Below the pieces are notes generated by a model. The model did no database searches and was not told where the DNA came from. It worked only from the letters and a program-made list of their open reading frames with translations. From Corynebacterium propinquum DSM 44285 (GTDB lineage: Bacteria > Actinomycetota > Actinomycetes > Mycobacteriales > Mycobacteriaceae), in NCBI RefSeq assembly GCF_000375525.1, contig NZ_AQXC01000005.1:19787-83786 (forward strand): DNA of 64,000 nucleotides. Reading direction: 5' to 3'. Position 1 is the stretch's first letter. The number at the start of each line of letters is the position of its first letter. Position numbers and translations under genes: made by a program. This document shows positions 1 to 8,478 of the stretch, piece by piece.

Positions 1-822
1 TGCGCCCACCAGTTTTTCCAACAGGCGCTTGAGCAGCGGAAAGGCTTCAACGTCGCGGTTGTAATTCGAGGCTTTCTTGTCATAGGCCGACAGGTGGTAC
101 GGGTCGATGACGTTGGCGTCGTCCAGATCCGCAGTGGCTGCCTCGTAGGCCAGGTTGACGGGGTGCTCGAGCGGTAGGTTCCAAATGGGGAAGGTTTCAA
201 ATTTTGCGTAACCAGCGTTCACGCCGCGCTGGTGTTCGTGGTAAATCTGCGACAGGCAGGTCGCCATCTTGCCGGAACCAGGCCCCGGCGCGGTCATGAT
301 GATCAGATCGCGGGAGGTTTCTGCAAAATCATTGCGGCCGAACCCGTCTTCGGAGACGATACGGTCGGCGTCGGTGGGGTATCCCGGGATGGTGCGGTGG
401 CGGGATACTTTCAGCCCCATGCGATGCAGGCGCTGGATGAAGGCTTCTGCCTGGTGGTTGCCGTCTTCCAGCTGGGTGATGACGATGTTTTCCACCAAAA
501 AACCGCGCTCGCGGAAGACGTCGACAAGCCGCAGCACGTCGTCTTCGTAGGTGATGCCCAGGTCCGCACGGATTTTATTGCGCAGCAGGTCCTTGGAGTT
601 CACGCAGATCATGATCTCCAGGTCGTTTTTCAGCTGCTCCAGCATCGCAATTTTGTTGTCCGGGGTGAAACCCGGCAGAACGCGTGATGCGTGTAGGTCG
701 TCGAAAAGCTTGCCCCCCATTTCGAGATAAAGCTTGCCGCCGATTTCTTTCCGCCGAGCGTTGATGTGCTCCGATTGGAGTTGAATGTATTTCTCGCGAT
801 CAAACCCGATCTTATGCGCCAT
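1..822 (-). CDS. DUF1846 family protein (C-terminus cut by window edge)
   Basis: Reading the minus strand from ATG at 822-820 gives an open frame of 274 codons that runs off the left edge. It begins [19 protein letters not shown], followed by a stretch with [20 protein letters not shown] and FTPDNK. This is the highly conserved N-terminus of the DUF1846 (UPF0371) family, whose members are about 500 residues long, so roughly half the gene is present. The family's biochemical role is not established to my knowledge. A weak ribosome site (AGTAAGG) precedes the start. The gene is divergent from the DNA glycosylase at 949, with about 125 bases of shared promoter region. The plus-strand open frames across it are antisense shadows. 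Confidence 0.85.
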   Translation of the reverse strand, partial: MAHKIGFDREKYIQLQSEHINARRKEIGGKLYLEMGGKLFDDLHASRVLPGFTPDNKIAMLEQLKNDLEIMICVNSKDLLRNKIRADLGITYEDDVLRLVDVFRERGFLVENIVITQLEDGNHQAEAFIQRLHRMGLKVSRHRTIPGYPTDADRIVSEDGFGRNDFAETSRDLIIMTAPGPGSGKMATCLSQIYHEHQRGVNAGYAKFETFPIWNLPLEHPVNLAYEAATADLDDANVIDPYHLSAYDKKASNYNRDVEAFPLLKRLLEKLVGA

Positions 823-948
823 TGTGCCTTACTTTCTCTCGCGAGGATACCCCGCGTGCAGCCTCGAAAAATCTATGACGCATGACTAGTATACGCGCCT
901 ACCCAGCATTCAACGCATACGCAGCGCTGGCCTCGCTAGTCTAGAGGC

Positions 949-1779
949 ATGCCTGAAGGTCACGTCATCCACCGTCTTGCCGACGAATTCACCCGCATTT
1001 TTGGAACTCAGCGCCTGCATATCACCAGCCCACAGGGCCGTTTTGCCACGGAGGTGGCGCTTGTCGACGGCTCCCGGCTGGAGCGTGCGGAAGCGTTTGG
1101 CAAGCACTTATTCTTGCATTTCGATGCCGCTTCTGACGAGCACATCATCTATATCCATTTGGGTCTGATTGGGCATCTGCGTTTTGAGGATCGCGAGAAA
1201 ATCTGGGGGCAGATCCGGTTGCGCATCGAACCACTTGCCGACGACGCGAGCACCCACAATCTGGCGGCGAATCTGCGCGGCCCGCAGTGGTGCCGGCTGA
1301 TCACAGACGAGGAATATGCCATCGCCGTCGGCAAGATTGGGGAAGATCCCATCCGCGATGATGCCGATCCGAAGCAGGTGTGGGCGAAGGTGCGGCGCTC
1401 GAAGCGCAGCATTGGTTCGTTGTTGATGGACCAGAAGCTGTTCGCGGGGGTGGGCAATATTTATCGTGCAGAGGTGCTGTTCCGGCATCAGCAGTCTCCG
1501 TTTACTCCGGGTAATGCGATTGATCGCAGCGTGTTTTTCGCTATGTGGGAAGACCTGGTGGCTCTGATGCGCCAGGGCGTGGTCGACGGCGAGATTAATA
1601 CGGTGCGCGACGAGCACACCCCGGAGGTAATGCACCGCCCGGCGCGTGACGACGAGCACGGCGGCGAAGTTTATGTTTACCGGCGCGCGGGAGATGATTG
1701 TTATGTCTGCGGTTCAGATATTGCGATGAAAGCCTACGAAGGGCGCAATCTGTTTTGGTGCCCGACGTGCCAGGCTTGA
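949..1779 (+). CDS. Fpg/Nei-family DNA glycosylase/AP lyase (Nei-like)
   Basis: Base-excision repair enzyme of 276 residues, the usual family length. The start is fixed by MPEGH: after removal of Met the N-terminal Pro is the catalytic nucleophile and Glu3 the general acid. The residues after the PE (GHVIHRLA) resemble the Nei/endonuclease VIII branch common in actinobacteria rather than MutM. A middle helix-two-turn-helix region has the LLMDQKLFAGVGNIYRAEVLF motif. The C-terminus is a zinc finger, CYVC...CPTC, with two CxxC pairs 16 residues apart. It would remove oxidised pyrimidines and nick the abasic site. It is followed after 56 bases by the NAD(P)HX repair gene on the same strand and may be cotranscribed with it. 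The exact Nei1/Nei2 subtype is not certain. Confidence 0.92.
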   Translation: MPEGHVIHRLADEFTRIFGTQRLHITSPQGRFATEVALVDGSRLERAEAFGKHLFLHFDAASDEHIIYIHLGLIGHLRFEDREKIWGQIRLRIEPLADDASTHNLAANLRGPQWCRLITDEEYAIAVGKIGEDPIRDDADPKQVWAKVRRSKRSIGSLLMDQKLFAGVGNIYRAEVLFRHQQSPFTPGNAIDRSVFFAMWEDLVALMRQGVVDGEINTVRDEHTPEVMHRPARDDEHGGEVYVYRRAGDDCYVCGSDIAMKAYEGRNLFWCPTCQA

Positions 1780-1835
1780 TCATTGGGGCGCAGCTTCCCA
1801 CCACAGGTTTAAGCCGGGGTGGTTAAGCTGGGTTT

Positions 1836-3704
1836 ATGTTCGCTTATTCTGCTGATCAGATCCGCGCTGCGGAAAAAGCACTCCTGGCCCATAAGGTGGC
1901 CGACGACGAGATGATGAAGCTCGCCGCCGCTGCCGTGGCCGATACCGCTTCAGACATGTTGCGGGCGCAAGCTCGGCGCACCCCCGAACATCAGGAAACG
2001 GCTAAACAGGCTACAGGCGGGCAGGGCATGCAAGCATCGGGGACGGCAGACGTCGTGGTTGCGGTGGGCCCCGGCGGTAATGGCGGCGACGGTTTGTTTG
2101 CCGCCACGCATTTGTTGTTGGCGGGTTACCGTGTGCAGGCGGTCCCGGTGGCTACGCGTGCCGACGGCTCCCCGAAGGTGCACCCTACTGCGTGGCAAGC
2201 CTTTTGCGCCGCCGGTGGTGAGCAGGTTAGTGCTAGTGAACTGGTTGCTTCCGCACAATCACCGGCTCTGATTATCGACGCGATCGCGGGTTTATCCGCA
2301 GGCCGCGGCCTTGCCGGCGAGCTCGCCGAGTTCTTTTCCGCGCAGCGGCGCGCAGGCACCGATGTTCTTGCCATTGATGTACCGACCGGGGTGCACTGCG
2401 ATACTGGAGCCACCGCCCCAGAAACCACAGCTCCGGAAACACCAACAGGTGAGCGCCTCCCCGGGGATAGCTATGTGCGTGCGACGGTCACTATCTCCTT
2501 TGGTGCTGGCCGCTTAGCGCACGCAGTGGCACCGGCATGCGGGAAAGTCGTGATCGCCGATCTGCGATTGCCGCAGGGTCCGCGTTCGTTTGCAGAAGAA
2601 CTTGCACACCAACATTGTGCGGACATCAATAACGCAAAACACAGCAGCGCCAGCGCTAGCTCCGAGCAGGGCACCGTCGAGTTTTTCCAGGTTCCAACAA
2701 TTGCAACCAAGGCTCAGGCGTCGGCAAGCGGGAGCACACCGGAATCACCACAACCACCAGAATTGCCAGAATTCCAGCACGGCACAGCCGGCGTCGGCAG
2801 CGGCCCGGGAAACCTAGAACCGCAGCCAGCTGGGGACAAATATTCCTCGGGGGTGGTTGGTCTGTGCGCCGGCTCGGCGGCGTATCCCGGCGCGGGCATT
2901 TTATCTGCGGCCGGTGCGATCGCCGCTACGCCATCGATGGTGCGGGTGCTGGGGCCTGCTGAACTCACGCGTGATGTGGTGCGTGCGCACCCGGAGGCAG
3001 TCACACATACCAGTGTGCGCACCGCCGGTCGCGTGCAAGCGTTGGTTGTTGGGCCGGGGCGCGGAACGGATATTTCCGCAGCGTTGGAATTGGAATATGC
3101 GTTGCGGGGCGCTCAGCCGCTGGTGTTGGATGCCGACGCCATCACGTTGCTAGCGGCCAGCGCGCAGTTGCGGGAGCTCCTGCGCGACCGGGTAAGCGCT
3201 AGCCCGGTGCTGCTGACCCCGCATGATGGAGAGTTCCAGCGTTTAGCAGACTCGCTACCTGCACCAGATCAGCAGGCAATGACCGCTGGCACCTCTGGTT
3301 CTTCTGCTACCACCGACCGTTTGCGCACAACCCGTGCCCTGGCGGCACAACTCAATGCGTGGGTGCTGCGCAAAGGGCGGATCACTCTGATTGCCAGCCC
3401 TGACGGCAGGTTGGTGTCGGTGAATACGGGTTCTTCGTGGGCTGCCACGCCTGGTTCCGGTGATGTGCTGTCCGGAATTCTTGGGGCTTTCCTCGCCGAG
3501 TGGAATGCACCAGCAGCCGCTCCGGAGACTAAACACGCCGGGGCAGCCCAGGCGGATCTTGCCGACGTTTTCCGGCGCGCTGTTGTCGTGCATTCTTGGG
3601 CCGCGCAGCTTGCTGCACAAACAGAATTTGGGATGGCGCCGACGTCGGCAAGCGCGATTGCTACCGCGATACCCCGGGCACTGGCATATTTCTCCAGCCA
3701 GTAA
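1836..3704 (+). CDS. nnr: Bifunctional NAD(P)H-hydrate epimerase / ADP-dependent dehydratase
   Basis: Repairs hydrated NADH/NADPH (NADHX): the N-terminal YjeF domain epimerises the R and S forms and the C-terminal ribokinase-like domain dehydrates S-NAD(P)HX using ADP. Visible are the YjeF_N loop VGPGGNGGDGLFAA near residue 77, an IDVPTGV segment near 182, and in the C-terminal domain GPGRGTD, LDADA, LTPHDGEF and the anion-hole signature ATPGSGDVLSG near residue 545. At 622 residues it is longer than the usual 500 or so. The extra length is mostly a low-complexity Ala/Ser/Pro/Gln segment around residues 255-335, joining the two domains, plus short Thr-rich insertions. It starts with ATG at 1836. 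A separate two-gene arrangement is excluded because the frame is continuous. Confidence 0.9.
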   Translation: MFAYSADQIRAAEKALLAHKVADDEMMKLAAAAVADTASDMLRAQARRTPEHQETAKQATGGQGMQASGTADVVVAVGPGGNGGDGLFAATHLLLAGYRVQAVPVATRADGSPKVHPTAWQAFCAAGGEQVSASELVASAQSPALIIDAIAGLSAGRGLAGELAEFFSAQRRAGTDVLAIDVPTGVHCDTGATAPETTAPETPTGERLPGDSYVRATVTISFGAGRLAHAVAPACGKVVIADLRLPQGPRSFAEELAHQHCADINNAKHSSASASSEQGTVEFFQVPTIATKAQASASGSTPESPQPPELPEFQHGTAGVGSGPGNLEPQPAGDKYSSGVVGLCAGSAAYPGAGILSAAGAIAATPSMVRVLGPAELTRDVVRAHPEAVTHTSVRTAGRVQALVVGPGRGTDISAALELEYALRGAQPLVLDADAITLLAASAQLRELLRDRVSASPVLLTPHDGEFQRLADSLPAPDQQAMTAGTSGSSATTDRLRTTRALAAQLNAWVLRKGRITLIASPDGRLVSVNTGSSWAATPGSGDVLSGILGAFLAEWNAPAAAPETKHAGAAQADLADVFRRAVVVHSWAAQLAAQTEFGMAPTSASAIATAIPRALAYFSSQ

Positions 3705-3794
3705 GACTGGTAAAGCTAAAACAAGCATTGCTCCGTGCAGGGGTTGGGGGCATCGGGCATTCACCGCTGCTGCACCGCTGCACCGCTGGCCTTG

Positions 3795-4175
3795 TTATCC
3801 CAGGATCAACAATGTGACCACTGCTGGGGCGTCGGCATGCAAGGCGTGGATTTTGCCTTCATCGACGTGCACAGCTTTACCTGGGGCAAGCTCGAGTTCA
3901 TCGACGGGTTCACCAGCATCCGCGTCGCCGATGGTGAACGTGACTGAACCCGTTTGCCCCAGCACCAGGATCGGGCGCGGGGCCTTGTGGTTCGCCATCG
4001 TGTCACCGGCGCGGAAGGATAACCGCACCACGGTGGCGCCTTCCAGCTCGGCAACCTTGGTTACTTGTGGCACCGCACGGGCTTGGCGTGACTGCGCATG
4101 GGTGGAGTTCTCATCCTCCTGGTATGGCAGATTGAGACCTTCCACCAGTTCCCATTCGTGCTCATTAATGCGCAT
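3795..4175 (-). CDS. Small cupin-domain protein
   Basis: A 126-residue protein with a single cupin barrel. It contains a VRLSFRAGDTMANHKAPRP stretch (first cupin motif with one clear His), a Gly-rich beta turn, and ELAPGKAVHVDEGKIHAL as the second motif with His residues near the C-terminus. The start at 4175 (MRINEHEWEL) is chosen because AAAGGA lies 7 bases upstream; the frame remains open nine codons further but without a ribosome site. Metal ligands are plausible but incomplete compared with enzymatic cupins, so a specific reaction cannot be given. It is convergent with the NAD(P)HX repair gene and separated from it by about 90 bases. Confidence 0.78.
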   Translation of the reverse strand: MRINEHEWELVEGLNLPYQEDENSTHAQSRQARAVPQVTKVAELEGATVVRLSFRAGDTMANHKAPRPILVLGQTGSVTFTIGDADAGEPVDELELAPGKAVHVDEGKIHALHADAPAVVTLLILG

Positions 4176-4290
4176 GACAGTTCCTTTGCTTACGAGGGGC
4201 ATTTAGCACCAGTTTACTGCGAAAAATGACTGCCCCGATTTTCCGGAAGCTATGATCAGATTAACGTAAATTATGAAAGGTAGGGCCGGT

Positions 4291-4722
4291 ATGGTGGCTA
4301 GTTCGCAGGTAAATCTTGCCGATTGGACGCAGAAGGCGAAAGACTACATCGATTCGAAACAGCACCTTCTACTCCCCGGCGTATGCCAAGATGATCCTTG
4401 GAGTCAAAAATCATTAAAAGCGTGCGAAAAATGGTTGCTTGCGGATGCAAAAACGATTCCTGCCCGTCGCCGAATTGAATACGAGATGTTCCTTGGAGAA
4501 GGTCTACGCAGGCGGTTTTCAGGGCAATGGGCACATGCTTCTATCTTGGACAAGAAAATTAGCCATGAGCATAATCTACTTGGAATTTATTATCCTCAGC
4601 TAGAGCAATTTGATGTAACCGGCTCCCTGCTTGCTAATGCGCTTGCTGCAAAAGCAGGAGATTTCTGGGCTTCAGTTTTCCAGTTAAACGAAAGCCTTCG
4701 TTTGGCGGGCCTTGCACATTGA
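4291..4722 (+). CDS. Hypothetical protein, unrecognised
   Basis: About 143 residues beginning MVASSQVNLADWTQKAKDYI; an in-frame ATG six codons upstream (4273) is also possible, but AAAGGTAGGG sits well placed for 4291. No signal peptide or membrane segment is seen. The protein is mostly predicted helix with several Trp residues (DPWSQKSLKACEKWLL, GDFWASVFQLNESLRL). I do not recognise a family. Its base composition is more AT-rich than the genes to the left, and directly after it comes an IS3 transposase fragment, so it marks the start of the mosaic region. It could be a cargo or immunity-type gene, but there is no direct evidence for that. Confidence 0.6.
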   Translation: MVASSQVNLADWTQKAKDYIDSKQHLLLPGVCQDDPWSQKSLKACEKWLLADAKTIPARRRIEYEMFLGEGLRRRFSGQWAHASILDKKISHEHNLLGIYYPQLEQFDVTGSLLANALAAKAGDFWASVFQLNESLRLAGLAH

Positions 4723-4800
4723 AGAATCCCGGATTCTGCTGCTATAAACCATTGAAATTGGGAGCCATGGTTGAGCCTGCCCCGGTAATTCAGCGTGCGA

Positions 4801-4971
4801 GGGATTGTTCGGCCGAATGAAAAAGAGATGTTTTATGGGCGTAAATAACCCCGTCCTAAGGAATTAGAGAAAGCGATTCATGAATATGCCGACTTCTATA
4901 ACGAACGAAGAATCAAGCTTGAGTTCGGCGGCTTAAGCATCAATCAACGCCGACGCAAGCTGCTACTCTGA
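4801..4971 (+). pseudogene. IS3-family transposase OrfB C-terminal fragment
   Basis: Translating forward gives EMFYGRK, a TAA stop, then KELEKAIHEYADFYNERRIK and LEFGGLSINQRRRKLLL followed by TGA. This is the end of the IS3/IS150-type OrfB DDE transposase, whose usual sequence here is EMFYGxxWxxxxELxxAIxxYIxFYNxxRIK. An in-frame stop replaces the position where Trp is usual, and no N-terminal part is present upstream, so it is a dead remnant. It is a different IS3 lineage from the remnant at 14456. Confidence 0.8.
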
Positions 4972-5107
4972 ATATTCCTAAAAATGTCCGCATCCCCCCA
5001 GTTTACTACTTAGACCTATAACGCAGCCGCCACCAACAGAAATCGAGCGCGTAAAAACTCCGCCCAGCTCTCTACGATAGGCGGAGCTTCAAGCACAAAG
5101 ATTGATA
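4972..5107. other. Non-coding stretch after the IS fragment
   Basis: Between the IS3 fragment and the small membrane ORF there is no supported gene. It holds the terminator hairpin at 5050-5088 and probably the decayed right end of the IS. Confidence 0.5.
5050..5088 (-). terminator. Rho-independent terminator of the 5108-9699 minus-strand genes
   Basis: On the minus strand CTCCGCC and GGCGGAG (5086-5080 and 5064-5058) form a 7-bp GC-rich stem with a loop of about 15 bases, directly followed by TTTTT. It lies downstream of the 29-residue ORF and of the ABC permease, both on the minus strand. Confidence 0.75.
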
Positions 5108-5197
5108 CTATTTTTTATTCCCCTTATCCTTCCGCAAAAACATCAAAGTTATACTTACCGAATAGATAGCGAGAAAAATGATAATAGCTGTAGTCAT
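5108..5197 (-). CDS. 29-residue single-span membrane peptide
   Basis: Reads MTTAIIIFLAIYSVSITLMF followed by LRKDKGNKK and a stop: one hydrophobic segment with a positively charged tail. AAGGTG lies 5 bases before the ATG, and a good terminator follows at 5050-5088. It is too short for ordinary gene calling. It could be the last gene of the ABC operon, a small accessory subunit, or a type I toxin-like peptide; I do not recognise it. The 56-bp repeat at 5247-5302 separates it from the permease gene. Confidence 0.45.
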   Translation of the reverse strand: MTTAIIIFLAIYSVSITLMFLRKDKGNKK

Positions 5198-5246
5198 ACT
5201 CACACCTTAACAGCAGACTTTCTTAGTCGCAGCAGTACAGCCCAAG

Positions 5247-5302
5247 TGAAGTGTCCCAGGTTTTGTTCCGTCTGAGTAGATGGGAAAATCTGGGACACTT
5301 CA
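5247..5302 (+). repeat. 56-bp IS3-end-like miniature element, copy A
   Basis: Begins TGAAGTGTCCCAG and ends CTGGGACACTTCA, perfect 13-bp inverted ends. The interior (TTTTGTTCCGTCTGAGTAGA) matches the left end of the decayed IS3 at 14456. This is the best preserved of six copies in the window, all in the same orientation. It lies on the 3' side of the first ABC/two-component module. Confidence 0.8.
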
Positions 5303-5365
5303 AACGTTCTGGGTATCAGGTGTCCACCAAACAGGGGGTCAGGTCACCTTTCTGAATATCAGAAC

Positions 5366-6898
5366 CTAGGATCTTCGCTCAAACTTTCTGAGTGCCACGA
5401 AAAACCAACGCGCTGTTAGGCTAAAAACAAGTAATTCAGTTATCACTGCAAAAATGAGCCGTTCTGGAGTATCAGCAATCTCTGGCCAGGCAGGCAACGC
5501 TACAACCCACAAAATGGATTCAGCCAGGACATCACCTCCCAGAGTCGCCGACAATACCGTGATAAAGATTGACCATGCGATCGTGAGGCCAGCACCGTAG
5601 GACACACACAGCACGGTACTTATAGTCACCAGCACGACTCCCGTCGTTGACCACAACACGACAAGCTTCATCGTTTCAGCAAAATTCCCGCCCGCAAACG
5701 TATGACAAACTCCTAGTACCATCGCGAGAAATACGAGCAAGATGTAATGCCATATAAGGTAGGAAACACGAGTTTTAGCGTTCTCCAATACAGTGACTCT
5801 CCACGCAGAAGACAACAATTTCCAACTCAAGATAGGAAGAAGGCCTGCGCCTAAGGGTAGGACGAAAAATGTATAGAAGCCGCTGATATAGCTTGCTGGA
5901 TAAAAGACAGCCATCATCCCAAAAACCACTAACACGGCAAATAACAACCACGAAATGCTGCTACGGAATAATGCGATCCCGATGGACGATAAAGCAAGAG
6001 CCAGGTTGTCTGGACTATTGCGCCCAGAAAAATCAGGCGAAGCGTATACAGAATCAAGAGAAAACTGTACAGGTGAAATGCTCTGTTGTCGTTGGGCTTG
6101 AGTATTTTTCTTATTCGTAACTTTTCTTTGGCGCCCTCGCGCGAAAATTGCCAAGCTAAAAGCAGCAAGCGCCAAGAGGCTATTACGGATAATGCCTTGC
6201 AAAGGAGTTTCTTGCGCAAGTAACTCTCCTCCAGTCAAAGGCACCGCATTAGAGTGAACACCAAGCACAGGTAGAAGCAAACGCACAGGCCAGGCTGGTG
6301 GAAACAGATGCCACAATGAGGATTCAGATAAAAGAGTTCCGGCTACTTGATACACCACCGCTGCTAACAACGTCATTACAATAGAGAAATACCGTGCAAC
6401 CAGGCTGAAAATACAAATTGTCGAAATGCTGCACATAAACGCTAGCCCACCTGCAACAAGAAGGGAATTCGCCCCGTCACGGCCATCCATTATTGTTAAT
6501 GCCCAGGACGACCCAAAGTTCAACAGGTGAAATAATGCAGACACTCCAATGAGAACACCACTACGTGCCGCGCGAGTCGCGTATGGCGACACCGGCCGAA
6601 CGTCGGTTCCTCCGTATCGGTTAGCTTTTTCCCTATCTTCTGCAAGACCAGCTAATAAAGCCAGGAGCGGAGCAGCCATACCAGTGACGTACATAGCCTG
6701 CCAACTCAGCGCACCCGAGGCATCATGATCCCCAGAAGTCCAGAAAGCTAAGGTCGAACTAGTTATACCAATCCACAGACCAATCAGAGGAAACCATTGC
6801 ACTGTTGATCCTTTTGTGCGAATAATTTCGGCCTGAATAATATAGGATGCTTTCGGCGCACTCTGCGATCGAGCAAACACAGACCTTATTTTGCTCAT
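5366..6898 (-). CDS. ABC-2-type multispan permease of a peptide-type exporter
   Basis: A 510-residue protein with about twelve hydrophobic segments, in two halves separated by a charged linker (KKNTQAQRQQS) near residue 265. The ATG at 6898 overlaps the stop of the upstream ATPase gene (ATGA), which points to translational coupling. It forms the membrane part of the transporter with the 6895-7620 ATPase. The linked LuxR-type sensor and regulator upstream suggest a role in defence against, or signalling by, a peptide or membrane-active compound. A double-length permease replaces the two shorter LanE/LanG-type subunits found elsewhere. Substrate is unknown. Confidence 0.75.
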   Translation of the reverse strand: MSKIRSVFARSQSAPKASYIIQAEIIRTKGSTVQWFPLIGLWIGITSSTLAFWTSGDHDASGALSWQAMYVTGMAAPLLALLAGLAEDREKANRYGGTDVRPVSPYATRAARSGVLIGVSALFHLLNFGSSWALTIMDGRDGANSLLVAGGLAFMCSISTICIFSLVARYFSIVMTLLAAVVYQVAGTLLSESSLWHLFPPAWPVRLLLPVLGVHSNAVPLTGGELLAQETPLQGIIRNSLLALAAFSLAIFARGRQRKVTNKKNTQAQRQQSISPVQFSLDSVYASPDFSGRNSPDNLALALSSIGIALFRSSISWLLFAVLVVFGMMAVFYPASYISGFYTFFVLPLGAGLLPILSWKLLSSAWRVTVLENAKTRVSYLIWHYILLVFLAMVLGVCHTFAGGNFAETMKLVVLWSTTGVVLVTISTVLCVSYGAGLTIAWSIFITVLSATLGGDVLAESILWVVALPAWPEIADTPERLIFAVITELLVFSLTARWFFVALRKFERRS

Positions 6899-7620
6899 GA
6901 TTCTTCACTTCCTTGGGTCATGCCCAGGAAGCGTTCTTCAAGGTGATCTCTTGCTGCAAAATGGCTCAACGGCCCAGAATAAGCACTCTGTCCTTTGGCT
7001 AGGATCGTGATGTCATCAGCGAGTTTAGAAATTTCCCCGAGCTGATGGGAACTAACCAAAACGGTACCTTCACACTTCACCCAATTACGTATAAGAATTC
7101 GCAGATCTGCGATCCCCTGCGGATCAAGACCGTTTTGAGGCTCATCGAGAATAAGGATAGGAGGGCGTCCAAGAATTGCCATTGCAAGAGCAAGTCGTGC
7201 CTTCATGCCAGTGGAAAAAGAACGCGCCTTCTTTCTCCCGGCATGTCCCAGTCCGACGAAATCAAGCGCTTCCTGTGCCTGGAGATCTGGAATATTGAGC
7301 AGCTTAGCGTGGACACGGATATTATTTAGCGCTGAGAGGTGACCGTAGAAGGCTGGCCCATTGATGGAGGCACCGATATTCTTCAGACTGTCTCTAGTCC
7401 GGGGAGAGCCAAATATTTGGATAGCCCCTTGTCCGCGGTCTTCCAAACCAAGAATCATACGGAAACAAGTAGATTTCCCTGCTCCATTCCGTCCCAGAAG
7501 CGCATGGACCCGACCAGGGATTACGTCCATCGAGAACCCATCAAGAACTACATGCCCTGAATAACTAATCCGCAGATCATTACATGAGATTGCAGGTGTT
7601 AGTCCGTCTGTCTTAGCCAT
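6895..7620 (-). CDS. ABC transporter ATP-binding protein (BcrA/LanF-like)
   Basis: ATPase partner of the 5366-6898 permease. Walker A is GRNGAGKST, the signature region is KKARSFSTGMKARLALAMAI, Walker B is PPILILDEPQNGLDPQG, and the switch His lies in VLVSSHQLGEI. The segment KNIGASINGPAFYGHLSALNNI is typical of the bacitracin/lantibiotic-resistance branch, which carries a modified Q-loop. I place the start at the ATG of MAKTDGLTPAISC (7620). The frame is open up to a GTG at 7677, giving 19 more residues, and this cannot be excluded. It follows the response regulator gene after a gap of about 130 bases. Confidence 0.85.
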   Translation of the reverse strand: MAKTDGLTPAISCNDLRISYSGHVVLDGFSMDVIPGRVHALLGRNGAGKSTCFRMILGLEDRGQGAIQIFGSPRTRDSLKNIGASINGPAFYGHLSALNNIRVHAKLLNIPDLQAQEALDFVGLGHAGRKKARSFSTGMKARLALAMAILGRPPILILDEPQNGLDPQGIADLRILIRNWVKCEGTVLVSSHQLGEISKLADDITILAKGQSAYSGPLSHFAARDHLEERFLGMTQGSEES

Positions 7621-7749
7621 GACTCTATGATGCGTCGCACCTAAGACAAAAACATCTATCTCTAGGATGCTTTTCACGAAGTCTTGCTACGTCACACGGC
7701 GGAATACGGCATCAGCCTAGAGGATGAAGCGAGCCGTTTGTCCGGTTGC

Positions 7750-8433
7750 TTAATACTGCGATGATTCTTCTGGATTCGTCAAATGGTTTTTGTGTGCCCA
7801 GACAGCTAAGCCAACGCGGTCTCGAACTCCTAATTTATTTATCAGCCGAGAAACATATGTCTTGACCGTCGCGGTACCTATAAAAAGAGCACCCGCAATC
7901 TCTGCATTCGTCTCCGCACAGGCAATACGTCCTAAAACTTCTTTCTCACGTTCGGTCAGAGAGTTCACTATCTTGACTTCGTCATTAGTGGGTTTACGCT
8001 TCCAGCTTGATCTTCGCCGAAATTCCTCGAATACGAAGTTAGTTACATCCGGAGAAAGTATCGAAGCTCCTTCATAAATTCGACGTACAGAACTGATGAA
8101 GTTTTCAGGATCAATATCTTTAAGCAGGAACCCGTGAACTCCAACTTCTAGGGCACTTTCCACTAGATTATCGTCGCTAAAGGTTGTTAACATCAGCACC
8201 TTAGTATCTTTATGCTCTTTTAAGATCTGCTTTGCAGCTTCCAACCCATTCATTTGTGGCATTTGAATATCCAGCACCGCAACATCAATCTTCCATTGGG
8301 AGGCAATCTGAACCGCTTCAATCCCATTTTGCGCTAAACCAACAACTTCAAGGTCTGTTTGAGTACTCAAGATTGTTTTCAAGGCAGAAGCCATCAGCGG
8401 CTGGTCATCCGCGATTAGCACTCGAATCTTCAT
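7750..8433 (-). CDS. NarL/LuxR-family response regulator
   Basis: About 227 residues: an N-terminal receiver with the DD pair (IADDQ), phospho-acceptor Asp in VAVLDIQMPQMNG, Thr in LMLTTF and Lys in FLLKDID. The C-terminal LuxR helix-turn-helix is LTEREKEVLGRIACAETNAEIAGALFIGTATVKTYVSRLINKLGVRDRV. The ATG at 8433 is preceded by GGTGGTAGAG; a GTG nine bases upstream is also in frame. It pairs with the histidine kinase just upstream and very probably controls the ABC genes downstream on the same strand. Confidence 0.9.
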   Translation of the reverse strand: MKIRVLIADDQPLMASALKTILSTQTDLEVVGLAQNGIEAVQIASQWKIDVAVLDIQMPQMNGLEAAKQILKEHKDTKVLMLTTFSDDNLVESALEVGVHGFLLKDIDPENFISSVRRIYEGASILSPDVTNFVFEEFRRRSSWKRKPTNDEVKIVNSLTEREKEVLGRIACAETNAEIAGALFIGTATVKTYVSRLINKLGVRDRVGLAVWAHKNHLTNPEESSQY

Positions 8434-8478
8434 CTCTACCACCGTCTAAATAATTCACGCTTTGCGCGTCCGGGGATA

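Noticed and set aside
232..687. Plus-strand open frame of 151 codons
   Set aside because: It is antisense to the conserved DUF1846 gene on the minus strand.
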